This document shows, one piece after another, positions 32,664 to 40,850 of a DNA stretch of 40,872 bases. The notes under the pieces are model-generated. The model saw nothing but the letters and a program-made list of their open reading frames with translations, was not told the origin of the DNA and did no database searches. Location of the stretch: the NCBI GenBank assembly GCA_947167435.1, contig CAMVIC010000001.1:1-40872 (forward strand). The letters run 5' to 3'. The DNA comes from an uncultured Clostridia bacterium. Lineage in GTDB: Bacteria; Bacillota_A; Clostridia; Oscillospirales; Oscillospiraceae. Position 1 is the first letter of the stretch. Every line of letters begins with the position of its first letter. Made by a program: the position numbers and the translations under genes.

Positions 32664-32787
32664 GCTCCGCTCCTTTCCCAGGTCGGCCGCGTTTCCAATC
32701 TGGCCTGTAACAATTTGTTGTATCCCTCACCTGTTCAGTCTCCCTCGGGAGACCGAGCACTTGTTCTGGCCTTATAAAAAACGTGAA

Positions 32788-32813
32788 AACTGGTTATAGA
32801 AATATAGTCAGTT
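32788..32813. promoter_or_regulatory. Operator candidate between MocR and ECF genes
   Basis: AACTGGTTATA and TATAGTCAGTT form an imperfect inverted repeat (9 of 11 positions) just upstream of a TATACT at 32820-32825, which lacks a good -35. A MocR-activated promoter of the ECF gene is the simplest reading. Confidence 0.45.
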
Positions 32814-32858
32814 TAAGAGTATACTCCCTTTACAGAAATTGTCAAGGAGGTCTGCGTC

Positions 32859-33401
32859 ATGTGGAAATCCCATTCTTCCGTCAAAAAGCTGACCATATCC
32901 GCCGTGCTGCTGGCCATGAACATCATCATGAGCAGCAGTGTACTGAGCGTCCCTGTGCCCGGTGGGCATATGTACCTCAACGACCTGATCATCGTTACCG
33001 CCGCCGTGCTGCTGGACCCGCTGTATGCCATGGCCGTAGGCGGTCTGGGCGCCTTTCTGGGCGACGCCATCTTTTATCCCACACCCATGTTCGTCTCGCT
33101 GGTGACTCACGGACTTCAGGCGCTGGTCATCTCTCTGTTTGTACACAGGGTTTTCCGCGGCAAGCCGGAGACCGGCTCCATCATCGGCTCCATTCTGGGC
33201 CTGGTGATCACCGTCACCGGCTACACCCTGGGCCGCGCCTTTATCTACAGCACCCCGGCCTATGCCGTGGCCAAGTTCCCCTTTCAGATTCTGCAGACTC
33301 TGGTGGGTTCCGCCCTCGCGCTGCTGCTGTGCTGGAGGTTCGGCCTGGTGAAGCTGTATGAAAAGGAGTTCACGCGTCCGGATTCATACAAACAGGACTG
33401 A
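32859..33401 (+). CDS. ECF transporter substrate-binding (S) component
   Basis: A 180-residue membrane protein with about six hydrophobic segments. It has the N-terminal KKLTISAVLLAMNIIMS, PVPGGHMYLNDLIIVTAAVLLDP and GGLGAFLGDAIFYPTPMF pattern of ECF S components of the riboflavin/HMP/pyridoxine-like group. AAGGAGG is nine bases upstream. It imports a vitamin together with a shared ECF energising module encoded elsewhere. The divergent MocR-type regulator makes a B6 vitamer the best guess. Confidence 0.85.
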   Translation: MWKSHSSVKKLTISAVLLAMNIIMSSSVLSVPVPGGHMYLNDLIIVTAAVLLDPLYAMAVGGLGAFLGDAIFYPTPMFVSLVTHGLQALVISLFVHRVFRGKPETGSIIGSILGLVITVTGYTLGRAFIYSTPAYAVAKFPFQILQTLVGSALALLLCWRFGLVKLYEKEFTRPDSYKQD

Positions 33402-33415
33402 AAAAGCAGACGTAT

Positions 33416-33455
33416 AAAACGAGCGCGCCGATTTCCCGGCGCGCTCGTTTTTTTC
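33416..33455. terminator. Bidirectional terminator
   Basis: A 15-bp perfect stem (33416-33430 with 33437-33451) flanked by A and T runs on its two sides. It ends the ECF gene on the plus strand and the ketopantoate reductase gene on the minus strand. Confidence 0.88.
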
Positions 33456-33464
33456 ATCATCTTC

Positions 33465-34457
33465 TTATTTGATATACTGATTGTCATAGTTGCCCTGGAT
33501 GCAGCGGACCACCTGGGACAGAATGGTGCAGGTGGGCGTGGGGATACCCAGCTCCTGGCCGTACTCGGCAATTTTGCCGTTGAGCACGTCAATCTCCGTC
33601 TGTCTGTGGTTGAAGAGCATGTCCTGGGCCATGGAGGGGTAATAGTCGGCCACATTGGTGACCACATCCTCGAAATCGTGGGCGATGAAGTCGTCCGCGT
33701 CCAGGGCGGTGCCCCGGGCGGTGGCTACGGCGCAGGATTCCCGGATTACGCCGTGGAACAGGCTGCGGCCGAAGGGATCGTCGTTCACCTGGCCGATTTT
33801 CAGGCGCAGCACCGCGCAGACGGTGTTGACGGTTGCATTGACGATAACCTTCTTCCAGATGTATTTATACACGTCGTCAACCCGCCAGTAGGCCTCCAGG
33901 CCGCCGGCACGGAAGAACTCCTGCATCTGGCGGCAGGCTTCATCGGTGCGCTCGTTGCGCTCGATGGCGCCGAAGTTCATCTGCGGTCCCGCCACCGGGG
34001 TGGAGACACAGTGCCCCACTTCTGGCATGGCGGTACCCAGCACGCCGGAGCCGATCAGGCAGCGGCCGGCGGGATAGGTGCTCAGCAGCATATCGTCGTT
34101 GCCCAGGCCGTTGATGAGGGAGCAGACCAGCGTGTCCTCTCCCACAACGGGCAGGGAATCCACCAGGGCCTGCTTGAGCTGGTGGGCCTTGGTCACAAAA
34201 ATCAGCACATCCACCGTACCCTCGGCCGCCAGCGCGTCGGCGGCGCTGGTATAGGTGCGAAAGCCGGTCAAATGGTCGTTCACATCGTAAAACACACCGT
34301 TTTCCTGGAGATGGCGGGTGAAAATCATCCCGTCCGCGGCCACCTTGTGCATGTGGTCGGCATTGCGGTCAATCAGGACCACATCCGCGCCGCCCTTGCG
34401 CAGATAGGAAGCAAACACGCTGCCGGCAGCGCCGGACCCGAAAAAGGCAAACTTCAT
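33465..34457 (-). CDS. panE: 2-dehydropantoate 2-reductase family protein
   Basis: A 330-residue two-domain NADPH enzyme: Rossmann start MKFAFFGSGAAGSVFASYLRKG, a KAHQL segment, catalytic Lys in WKKVIVNATVNTVCAVL, and the C-terminal DVLNGKIAEYGQELGIPTPT with conserved NG. It reduces ketopantoate to pantoate for coenzyme A, though the family also has members with other 2-keto acids. ATG 34457 is preferred over a TTG nine bases upstream that would touch the AGGAG. Confidence 0.85.
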   Translation of the reverse strand: MKFAFFGSGAAGSVFASYLRKGGADVVLIDRNADHMHKVAADGMIFTRHLQENGVFYDVNDHLTGFRTYTSAADALAAEGTVDVLIFVTKAHQLKQALVDSLPVVGEDTLVCSLINGLGNDDMLLSTYPAGRCLIGSGVLGTAMPEVGHCVSTPVAGPQMNFGAIERNERTDEACRQMQEFFRAGGLEAYWRVDDVYKYIWKKVIVNATVNTVCAVLRLKIGQVNDDPFGRSLFHGVIRESCAVATARGTALDADDFIAHDFEDVVTNVADYYPSMAQDMLFNHRQTEIDVLNGKIAEYGQELGIPTPTCTILSQVVRCIQGNYDNQYIK

Positions 34458-34594
34458 TGGGTGCAATTCTCCTTTTCGAAAAACTGTACGCGGCAGCCCG
34501 CTGCCCCGTCACAGTTAGTCATTGTACTCCCAGGCTCTTTTCGGTGCAATGGCAAATTCGCACAAAAAATGGAAGCTTTTTCTTTTTTGATTTG

Positions 34595-34634
34595 AAAAAA
34601 GCGAAGAACGGCCGGATTTCGGAACGTTCTTCGC
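34595..34634. terminator. Terminator of the CNNM/CorC gene pair
   Basis: A 10-bp stem GCGAAGAACG/CGTTCTTCGC (34601-34610 with 34625-34634). On the minus strand it is followed by TTTTTT (34600-34595); on the plus strand CTTTTGTTTT follows. Confidence 0.85.
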
Positions 34635-34642
34635 CTTTTGTT

Positions 34643-35911
34643 TTATTCTGCTTCTTCCTCGCCCGGCTCCGCCTTCACCAGCACCTTTTCCACCCGGCGG
34701 CCGTCCATGGCCAGCACGGTTACGCGCCAGTTTTCAAAGCGGAAGCTGTCGCCGACCTTGGGGAAGTCTCCGAAGGATTCCACGGTCCAGCCGCCCACGG
34801 TCTTGCTCTCGGCCTCGAAAGAATCCTCGTCGATGCCCAGCAGCTCCAGCAGGTCGGTGAGCACCATATCTCCGTCCAGCTCATACTCGGTCTCCGAGCG
34901 CTGGATGACCTCCTGCTCCACCGTGTCGGTCTCGTCCCAGATATCACCCACGATCTGCTCCAGCACGTCCTCCATGCTCAGCACGCCCAGCACGCCGCCG
35001 TACTCGTCGGCCACGATGGCCAGGTGCTGCTTTGCCTTGCGCAGGGTGTTCAGCACCGCCGGCAGGCGCATGGTCTTGTACACATAGCAGGGCTGCATCA
35101 GCAGCGGCCGGATGTCCGCATGACCGTCCTCAGTCAGGGCCTTCAGAAAATGGTTCAGGTACAGCACGCCGATCACGTTGTCAATGCTGCCCTCATACAC
35201 CGGCAGGCGGGAATAAGGCGCATTTTCGATCACGGCAAGGATGTCCTCCCAGTCGTCGTCAATGTCGATGGCCACCACGTCCACGCGGGCAGTCATGACC
35301 TCAGAGGCGGAGATTTCGGAAAAATCAATCGCAGCCTGGACCAGCTCGGACTGATCTTCGTCCAGGACCTCCTCGTCCTCGGCAGTCTCAATGATGGACT
35401 GCAGCTCTTCTACGGCCTCGTCCGCGTCCTCCTCCGTCTCGCCCTTCATGCCCATGGTCAGCAGTGCCGTCAGCTTCACCACCAGCCAGATCAGCGGCCG
35501 GAGCACCAGCATCAGGAAGCGGATCGCATAGGCGTTTTGCAGGGAGTAGCGGTTGGCGTTCTTTTTCGCGGTGATCTTGGGGATGGTCTCCCCGAAGATG
35601 ATGATCAGCACCGTCACGATCAATGTGGCGAGCCAGGCCTTCCGGTCGCTCCCGGTCAGAAGGATGACCAGAACGGAGCCCAGAGAGGAGGCGGCAATGT
35701 TCACCAGGTTGTTGCCGATCAGGATGGTGCTGAGGGCGTCTTCATAGCGCTCGGCCAGCATCAGGGCAACAGCCGCCCGCTTTGAGCCCTCGTCCCGGGC
35801 TTTCTCCAGCCGGAGCTGGTTGCAGGAGGAATAGGCCATCTCCGAGGCGGAGAAAAAGGCCGACAGGCACACGCAGGCCACAAGGCCCGCGATCACCAGA
35901 TACAGCGTCAT
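34643..35911 (-). CDS. CNNM/CorC-type membrane protein with CBS domains, copy A
   Basis: 422 residues. N-terminal DUF21/CNNM membrane part with about three to four helices (LSAFFSASEMAYSSCN, LSTILIGNNLVNIAASSLG), a CBS pair (VMTARVDVVAIDIDDDW, YSRLPVYEG, LAIVADEYGGVLGVLSMEDVLEQIVG) and a C-terminal CorC/HlyC transporter-associated domain. The family, often labelled hemolysin-like, is linked to magnesium or cobalt efflux. It overlaps the start region of copy B's stop by four bases. Confidence 0.92.
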   Translation of the reverse strand: MTLYLVIAGLVACVCLSAFFSASEMAYSSCNQLRLEKARDEGSKRAAVALMLAERYEDALSTILIGNNLVNIAASSLGSVLVILLTGSDRKAWLATLIVTVLIIIFGETIPKITAKKNANRYSLQNAYAIRFLMLVLRPLIWLVVKLTALLTMGMKGETEEDADEAVEELQSIIETAEDEEVLDEDQSELVQAAIDFSEISASEVMTARVDVVAIDIDDDWEDILAVIENAPYSRLPVYEGSIDNVIGVLYLNHFLKALTEDGHADIRPLLMQPCYVYKTMRLPAVLNTLRKAKQHLAIVADEYGGVLGVLSMEDVLEQIVGDIWDETDTVEQEVIQRSETEYELDGDMVLTDLLELLGIDEDSFEAESKTVGGWTVESFGDFPKVGDSFRFENWRVTVLAMDGRRVEKVLVKAEPGEEEAE

Positions 35912-37191
35912 GCCGGCTCACCTCCTTCCCCGGTTTCGGGAAGGCGGGTGACCTTCAGCTTGCGGATGCGGTTATGCTCCATGGCGGAGACGGTAACCTC
36001 CAGCGTGTGATAGCGGAAGCTGTCCCCGGGCTTGGGAATCGCGGTAAACTGTTCGTAGGCCCATTCGCCCATACGGGTGTTTACCAGCTCCTCATCCTCC
36101 TCCGGGTCCTCGAAGTCCAGCTGTTCAAACACGTCGGTGACAGACTCGTCCGCGTCCACCTGGAATACGCCCTCCGCCAGCTCTACCACGGGCTCCTCCA
36201 CCACGTCGTCCTCATCCCAGATTTCGCCCACCAGCTCCTCCAGGATATCCTCTACGGTGACGATGCCCAGGGTGCCGCCGTAGTTGTCGGTAACCACGGC
36301 CATGTTCAGCCGCCGGCGGGACATGGCGGGCAGCAGCTCGTCGATATTGGCGCTCTGGTGGATGAACAGCACCTCGTCCAGCAGCGGCCGGATGTCCAGC
36401 GAGCCCCGGTTTTTCAGATAGGCCTTGATGTAGGTCCGAATCTGCAGCACGCCGATGATATTGTCGATGCTGTCCTCATACACCGGCAGACGGCTGTGGT
36501 TGGTGGACTTGATCAGGCTCAGAATCTCCTCGGGGGAATCCGCGATGTCAATGGCCACCAGGTCCACCCGGGGGGTGAGCACGCTCTCCACCGTCACGTC
36601 TCCGAACTGGAGCGCGGAGGAGATCAGGTCCCCCTGCTCCTCGTCCAGGCTGCCCTCTTCGGTCATGTCCTCGATGATGTCGTACAGCTCATCCTCCGTT
36701 ACGGAGATCTCCGGGTCGCCCCGGGTGAGGCTGGCCGCAGCCTGGCCGATCAGCGTCAGCAGAGACGACAGCGGCAGAAACAGCGTCATGAAAAAGCGCA
36801 GGCTGGAGGCGCAGGCTTTGGAAAAGCGCTCCGGGTATTTTTTGGCGATGCTCTTGGGCAGCATCTCCCCGGCAAAAAACACCACGATCGTCGTCAGAAT
36901 GGTGCTGAGGGAAACCGCGCTCAGTCCCCAGCGCCGGGTCACCGCCACGGTGACGATGGAGGCCGCGGCGATGTGGGTTATGTTGGTGCCGATCAGAATG
37001 GTACTGATGGCCCGGTCGAAATGATCGAGCACATACAGGGCGTTTTTTGCGCTTGCGTCGCCCCGATCGGCGGCGGTTTTTATCTTGTTGCGCGAAGCGG
37101 AGGCAAAGGCCGTCTCCGCCACGGCAAAGTACGCGGCACAAAACAGCAACAGGATTGCGATGATCCAAGGCAATCGACTGCCATCATCCAT
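35908..37191 (-). CDS. CNNM/CorC-type membrane protein with CBS domains, copy B
   Basis: 427 residues from ATG 37191; the longer TTG frame would include the promoter. It has the same order of domains as copy A: DUF21 part with FAVAETAFASASRNKIK, CBS pair (VLTPRVDLVAIDIADSP, HSRLPVYEDSIDNIIGVL, MAVVTDNYGGTLGIVTVEDILEELVG) and CorC/HlyC domain. An ancient tandem duplication is likely. The two probably act together in divalent-cation homeostasis. Confidence 0.92.
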   Translation of the reverse strand: MDDGSRLPWIIAILLLFCAAYFAVAETAFASASRNKIKTAADRGDASAKNALYVLDHFDRAISTILIGTNITHIAAASIVTVAVTRRWGLSAVSLSTILTTIVVFFAGEMLPKSIAKKYPERFSKACASSLRFFMTLFLPLSSLLTLIGQAAASLTRGDPEISVTEDELYDIIEDMTEEGSLDEEQGDLISSALQFGDVTVESVLTPRVDLVAIDIADSPEEILSLIKSTNHSRLPVYEDSIDNIIGVLQIRTYIKAYLKNRGSLDIRPLLDEVLFIHQSANIDELLPAMSRRRLNMAVVTDNYGGTLGIVTVEDILEELVGEIWDEDDVVEEPVVELAEGVFQVDADESVTDVFEQLDFEDPEEDEELVNTRMGEWAYEQFTAIPKPGDSFRYHTLEVTVSAMEHNRIRKLKVTRLPETGEGGEPA

Positions 37192-37241
37192 TTGTGGATA
37201 GCCATCTCCTTTTTTGGTCAGTAACCACGAAATTAACCTGT

Positions 37242-37270
37242 AGTATAACACAATCAAGGGTTTCCGTCAA
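37242..37270 (-). promoter_or_regulatory. Promoter of the CNNM/CorC gene pair
   Basis: Read leftward: TTGACG (37270-37265), a 17-base spacer and TATACT (37247-37242). It is close to the sigma-A consensus and shows that the true start codon lies further downstream at 37191. Confidence 0.82.
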
Positions 37271-37346
37271 TCTTTGGAAATCTGAGGACTACTTAAAATC
37301 TGAGGTGGATGGCATTTCCATGTCGATCTTTGTTAAATATCGTCTG

Positions 37347-37382
37347 GTAAAAACAGCGCCACCGTGATTGGTGACGCTGTTC
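37347..37382 (-). terminator. Terminator of the small-protein operon
   Basis: On the minus strand AACAGCG/CGCTGTT plus CACC/GGTG pairing (37381-37353) is followed by TTTTTACC. It closes the operon that begins near 40463. Confidence 0.75.
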
Positions 37383-37438
37383 CTCTTTGCAAGACATCCG
37401 AGGCTATTCGGCTTCCTGTTAAGTCTCTTTTGCCTTTA

Positions 37439-38524
37439 TTATTCCCCGTTTCCCGTGACATCAAGCCACTCGAACACCATATCGCTTCCGTATTCCGACT
37501 GATCCTCGTGCCAGGTAAAGGTCCCATCGTCGTGGAAGGTGATGGTGCCGGTGCCGTCCTCATACTCCGGCTCCTGACTGACGATCTCTCCGCTGTCGTC
37601 ATAGGTGACGATGGACTTGGTGACGCCCGAATACTCGATGGTCAGCGTTTCGGTGTTCAGCCGCCCCACAATATCCCAGCGGGCCAACTCCCAGGCGCTG
37701 CCGCCCCACTCGATGGTGATCCAGGCGTCCTCATTTCCAGAGCATTCCACCAAGGCATGGGCCCGTCCGCTCTGATATTCACCGGCGAAGTTCATGACCG
37801 GGTTCTGCCAGCCGGGGTCTTCCTCAAACACGGCGACAAAGTCCGCGCTCTCGTCCAGCAGCACGGTGATGACCGACTCGGTGGAAAAGTCCTCGCCGTT
37901 CTTCGTCCACTTCACGAACAGATTGCCCGCCTCGGGCGCTGCGGCAAAGGTAAAGGCCGCAGGCTCGCCCAGGTTGACCTGCGCAGACTGATAGGGCCAT
38001 TCGGGGTCAAGCTCCGGTACGGTCTCACCCTCTTCATAACCGATCATGCCCAAGCCCTCTGTGTTGATCGTCGCAATAATGCTGGCCGTCATATCGCCCA
38101 TGGAGGTGAAATGGTAGGTCTTCCCGCCTTCGACTGTGAGAAGGAGGCCGTCTTCGCCTTCTTCCGATACGGTGACGGTGAGATCCGCCTTGCTGCCGGA
38201 AGAGGCGAGGTTGCCGTGCAGGGCGTCCCCTTCCTGCGGCAGCGTGCCGCCCCAGGAGTCTTCGATATAGCCCTCGCCCAGCATGACACCCACATACCAG
38301 CCCGGCTCGTCGATGTCGTCCATCCAGATGACAGAGATCATGTTCTCATTTTCGTCCATGAAATAGCCCGAGCGGGTCCACGCGGCGGCGGGCTGTTCTG
38401 CCTGCGCCGGAGCTTCCGAAGCCGCCGCAGGGGGGGCGCCGGTACCGACCGGTTTTGCGCCGCCGCACGCACACAGCGAGAGCAGCATGAGCACGCACAG
38501 CAGCGTGCAAATCCATTTTTTCAT
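37439..38524 (-). CDS. Lipoprotein with a divergent InlB-type repeat
   Basis: 361 residues from ATG 38524 (GGAGGAG upstream). Lipoprotein signal MKKWICTLLCVLMLLSL followed by lipobox LCAC and an Ala/Pro-rich linker. The mature part has tandem beta-rich modules; a segment around FVKWTKNGEDFSTESVITV resembles an InlB B-repeat. The last 110 residues end in alternating acidic/aromatic strands (GTITFHDDGTFTWHEDQ). It is surface-anchored with unknown role and is the last gene of the small-protein operon. Confidence 0.85.
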   Translation of the reverse strand: MKKWICTLLCVLMLLSLCACGGAKPVGTGAPPAAASEAPAQAEQPAAAWTRSGYFMDENENMISVIWMDDIDEPGWYVGVMLGEGYIEDSWGGTLPQEGDALHGNLASSGSKADLTVTVSEEGEDGLLLTVEGGKTYHFTSMGDMTASIIATINTEGLGMIGYEEGETVPELDPEWPYQSAQVNLGEPAAFTFAAAPEAGNLFVKWTKNGEDFSTESVITVLLDESADFVAVFEEDPGWQNPVMNFAGEYQSGRAHALVECSGNEDAWITIEWGGSAWELARWDIVGRLNTETLTIEYSGVTKSIVTYDDSGEIVSQEPEYEDGTGTITFHDDGTFTWHEDQSEYGSDMVFEWLDVTGNGE

Positions 38525-38550
38525 TGTGATTCTCCTCCGCTTCTCAGTTT

Positions 38551-38922
38551 TTAAAGACCGATTCCGCTCCATAAATTATACATCGGCACTTCGATAAAGT
38601 CCGGATAGTTGTAACCGCAGTAGTGTTCCCACTGTATGGAAGGAATGTAGCTGTTTGCGACGTCGATCGTCAGGTATTTTGCATAATCAGCCGGCTCCGA
38701 TGGATCGTGATAGGATTCATACACCCAGCATAATATAGAGTGCAGCTCGGCATAGGTCCAACCACAGATCGTCCGATTCGGATCAAATCCAGTTCCTCCG
38801 GCGACAGCCTTTAAGTCCTCATCCCTTACGATTACCGGGAGCTCTTTCTTTTCTCGGTGTTTCCTGGCCTTTGCCTCGATCTGTTCCCGGATCTCCGGGT
38901 TTAGTTCTATTTTGCTTTCCAT
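38551..38922 (-). CDS. Double-glycine-leader secreted protein
   Basis: 123 residues from ATG 38922 (AAGGG six bases upstream). Residues 1-43 look like a charged bacteriocin-type leader ending in DEDLKAVAGG, the signal cut by C39-peptidase ABC exporters. The mature 80 residues are rich in Trp, Tyr and acidic residues, with three Cys. It could be a secreted bacteriocin-like or signalling protein, or a RiPP substrate. No exporter or modifying enzyme is in the window. Confidence 0.65.
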   Translation of the reverse strand: MESKIELNPEIREQIEAKARKHREKKELPVIVRDEDLKAVAGGTGFDPNRTICGWTYAELHSILCWVYESYHDPSEPADYAKYLTIDVANSYIPSIQWEHYCGYNYPDFIEVPMYNLWSGIGL

Positions 38923-38980
38923 ACGCAGCCCTTCTTTCCGTTTTGGCGGCTCTGCTTTTTCAGATTCTTTCATCATGCCG

Positions 38981-39373
38981 TTATCCCAGCTCTGCAAGGC
39001 TCCAGAAGAGATCGAAGGAGTTTTCCCGCGTCAGGATCCACTGGTAGTCTTCATAGGTCTTGTTGGACTCCAGACCGTCTTCGCGGCTTGTGCCTTCCGT
39101 CTCAAAGGTAGATGTGAGCACGATGATCTGCTCAGGGGCAAGACCGCACGCATCCGCTTCCGCCTTTACGACTTTATCCCCGGCATATCCGACCTTTTTC
39201 AAGGTGCAGCCGCTGAGGCTGCTGAAGTGGGTCATAAGCTCCTGGACGGCCGCATCGTAGGCGTCACTGTTGAAATACTTGGACGAGAACCCGCCGACCG
39301 ACACCGAATCGCCGCAGGCGCTTAGGCTGAGCATGAGGGCAAGCAATACGACAAGCACCGTAATTCTTTTCAT
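38981..39373 (-). CDS. Small lipoprotein, unknown
   Basis: 130 residues, signal MKRITVLVVLLALMLSL with lipobox LSAC, then a small alpha/beta domain of about 105 residues (YDAAVQELMTHFSSLSGCTLKKVGYAG; given only in part as a landmark: SLSGCTLKK, QIIVLTSTFETEG). GGGAGG precedes the ATG. It lies between the LURP-one-related gene and a double-glycine-leader gene. Confidence 0.8.
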   Translation of the reverse strand: MKRITVLVVLLALMLSLSACGDSVSVGGFSSKYFNSDAYDAAVQELMTHFSSLSGCTLKKVGYAGDKVVKAEADACGLAPEQIIVLTSTFETEGTSREDGLESNKTYEDYQWILTRENSFDLFWSLAELG

Positions 39374-39410
39374 GATGAATACCTCCCATTCGTTTTCCTT
39401 TTATCGTTTT

Positions 39411-39986
39411 TTATTTGTTATTCTCCCGGCGGGTTGTGAGCATCTTCTGCAGCTGGATCACGATTGCCACCACGATCTTCTCGTGCCGGGGCTGATAGAG
39501 GTCGATGCTGTAGCGGTCATGCATGGACACGAGCTTCTGCCCGATGGCCGCGACCGGCTCATCATTCTGATCGAAGAGCATGAAATTCAAGCCAAGGATA
39601 TTGCCCTTGATCTTCCAGTCCAGACCCTCGATATTGGTAATGTCCTTGATGATGTGGAGCAGTTCGTTGGACAGCGTGAACTTCTGCCCATTGGCCATGG
39701 TGATGAAATGCTTTTCATGCAGACTGACCGGTTTTTTCTCAAGATGTGCTACCTGTGTACCGGATGCATTGAAAACGTCTGTCTTGCCTTTCAAGGTAAA
39801 AACCGAGGACTTTGTCCAATACAGCGTCTGCCCCTGCTCGTCCTTGACTTCCATCTTCTGGTGCAGGTCGCCGGGATCCAGTACCGTATAAAGTGACCGG
39901 ACAGGCGTGCCGTATTGTTCTGCATTGCCTTGACCCGCACGCTCACCAGCGCTATGATATGTCTGAAACCCTGATAACAATCCCAT
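39411..39986 (-). CDS. LURP-one-related (tubby-like fold) protein
   Basis: 191 residues from ATG 39986, just behind AAGGGGGGAG. The pattern YTVLDPGDLHQKMEVKDEQG, LKGKTDVFNASGTQVAHLEKK, HEKHFITMANG, DWKIKGNILGLNFMLFD and SMHDRYSIDLY matches the LOR/DUF567 family, a scramblase- or tubby-like beta barrel around a central helix. Bacterial functions are unknown; lipid binding is suspected from the fold. It is cotranscribed with leader-peptide and lipoprotein genes. Confidence 0.8.
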   Translation of the reverse strand: MGLLSGFQTYHSAGERAGQGNAEQYGTPVRSLYTVLDPGDLHQKMEVKDEQGQTLYWTKSSVFTLKGKTDVFNASGTQVAHLEKKPVSLHEKHFITMANGQKFTLSNELLHIIKDITNIEGLDWKIKGNILGLNFMLFDQNDEPVAAIGQKLVSMHDRYSIDLYQPRHEKIVVAIVIQLQKMLTTRRENNK

Positions 39987-40015
39987 GTATTCTCCCCCCT
40001 TGGTTTGTGTGGTCA

Positions 40016-40336
40016 TTAAGCCGCCGCTATCGTCTCATACGCATTCAGGCAGACGCCTCTCGGATCGCTGTTTGTCGGGATGTGTTCCTCACCGTTATCA
40101 CGTCGGCGGCGCAAAAGTTCGATGAATGCGTCATGGTCGATCGGGGCCTCTGCTTCCGGAATAACCGGCGTCTTTCCCTCAAAGACAGCGCCTTCAACGG
40201 AGGCTTGGACATCAGTCCCGCTTAATGTCCCATGCGCCGTATGAGATTTGCTTGCATACTTTGCAGGTGTAAACCTTTCTGAACAAATACGCGCCGTCGG
40301 GTTGATATTCTCCTTCAATTGTTTCTTCCCACTCAT
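40016..40336 (-). CDS. Doubtful ORF overlapping a leader-peptide gene
   Basis: An open frame of 106 codons. Its first 41 codons overlap the 83-residue gene in another frame, but the last 65 (from VEGAVFEGKTPVIPEAEAP to NSDPRGVCLNAYETIAAA) look protein-like and have no start of their own except a TTG deep inside. AGGG stands before its ATG. It could be a real overlapping gene, or the 3' part of the upstream gene detached by a frameshift. Confidence 0.35.
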   Translation of the reverse strand: MSGKKQLKENINPTARICSERFTPAKYASKSHTAHGTLSGTDVQASVEGAVFEGKTPVIPEAEAPIDHDAFIELLRRRRDNGEEHIPTNSDPRGVCLNAYETIAAA

Positions 40337-40463
40337 GCTTTCCCTGTTTGCAGTTCAGCAATTTTTCCACGATGGTATTCATTGCGTCAGGAAGGGTTCC
40401 GCCGGAAACTTTTTCCATTTCATTTTCGCTCATTATCTTCGTCTCTGTTTCCCTGTTTTCCAT
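40212..40463 (-). CDS. Short double-glycine-leader protein with a CxxC motif
   Basis: 83 residues; GAAGGGAG precedes the ATG. Leader residues 1-22 end in SENEMEKVSGG, a typical bacteriocin-type cleavage signal. The mature 61 residues contain Cys and His (LLNCKQGKHEW) and CKVC, which could form a zinc knuckle or disulfides. First gene of the minus-strand small-protein operon. Confidence 0.65.
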   Translation of the reverse strand: MENRETETKIMSENEMEKVSGGTLPDAMNTIVEKLLNCKQGKHEWEETIEGEYQPDGAYLFRKVYTCKVCKQISYGAWDIKRD

Positions 40464-40500
40464 GATTGTTATCTCCCTTCAAGTTGTTATTTTTGTATTC

Positions 40501-40520
40501 GTTTTACATTGTTTTACATT
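40501..40520 (-). promoter_or_regulatory. Tandem 10-base repeats before the leader-peptide gene
   Basis: GTTTTACATT occurs twice in direct succession (AATGTAAAAC on the coding strand), 38 bases upstream of the ATG at 40463, followed by a degenerate third copy. Paired direct repeats at this position are typical of LytTR-type regulator sites in bacteriocin operons. Confidence 0.45.
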
Positions 40521-40826
40521 CGTGTAACAGGTAAATCCATGCTTTACAAGTCATAAGTCACTTCATATATGAGCGTCAAATAAACGCTGTCCAGCCATCG
40601 ACATGGTACTTCTTTTACAATGATCCACAAGGAGTGTTTCATCCTTTTTTGTTGCGCTTATTTTAACAAGGCGTATGTCACATAATTGGCACAGGAAGAG
40701 ACGAAGCAGTGCAGTGCTTGCCCCCATCGGTTTTATACGATTCGGGGAAGCACCGTCCATCACTTTTAAATCTTTGTATAACGCATACGCTTTCCACTTG
40801 TTTTTCTTCCCGAACGCAATAATCAT

Positions 40827-40850
40827 CCGCCCGCCAAGCGGGCGGTTTTT
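40827..40850 (+). terminator. Intrinsic terminator on the plus strand near the right edge
   Basis: An 8-bp GC stem (40827-40834 with 40838-40845) plus TTTTT (40846-40850). No plus-strand gene precedes it within 400 bases. The stretch 40521-40826 holds no gene I can support. Confidence 0.75.

Noticed and set aside
30534..32777. A 747-codon open frame on the plus strand
   Set aside because: It is antisense to the threonine aldolase and MocR genes, which have clear PLP motifs and ribosome sites.
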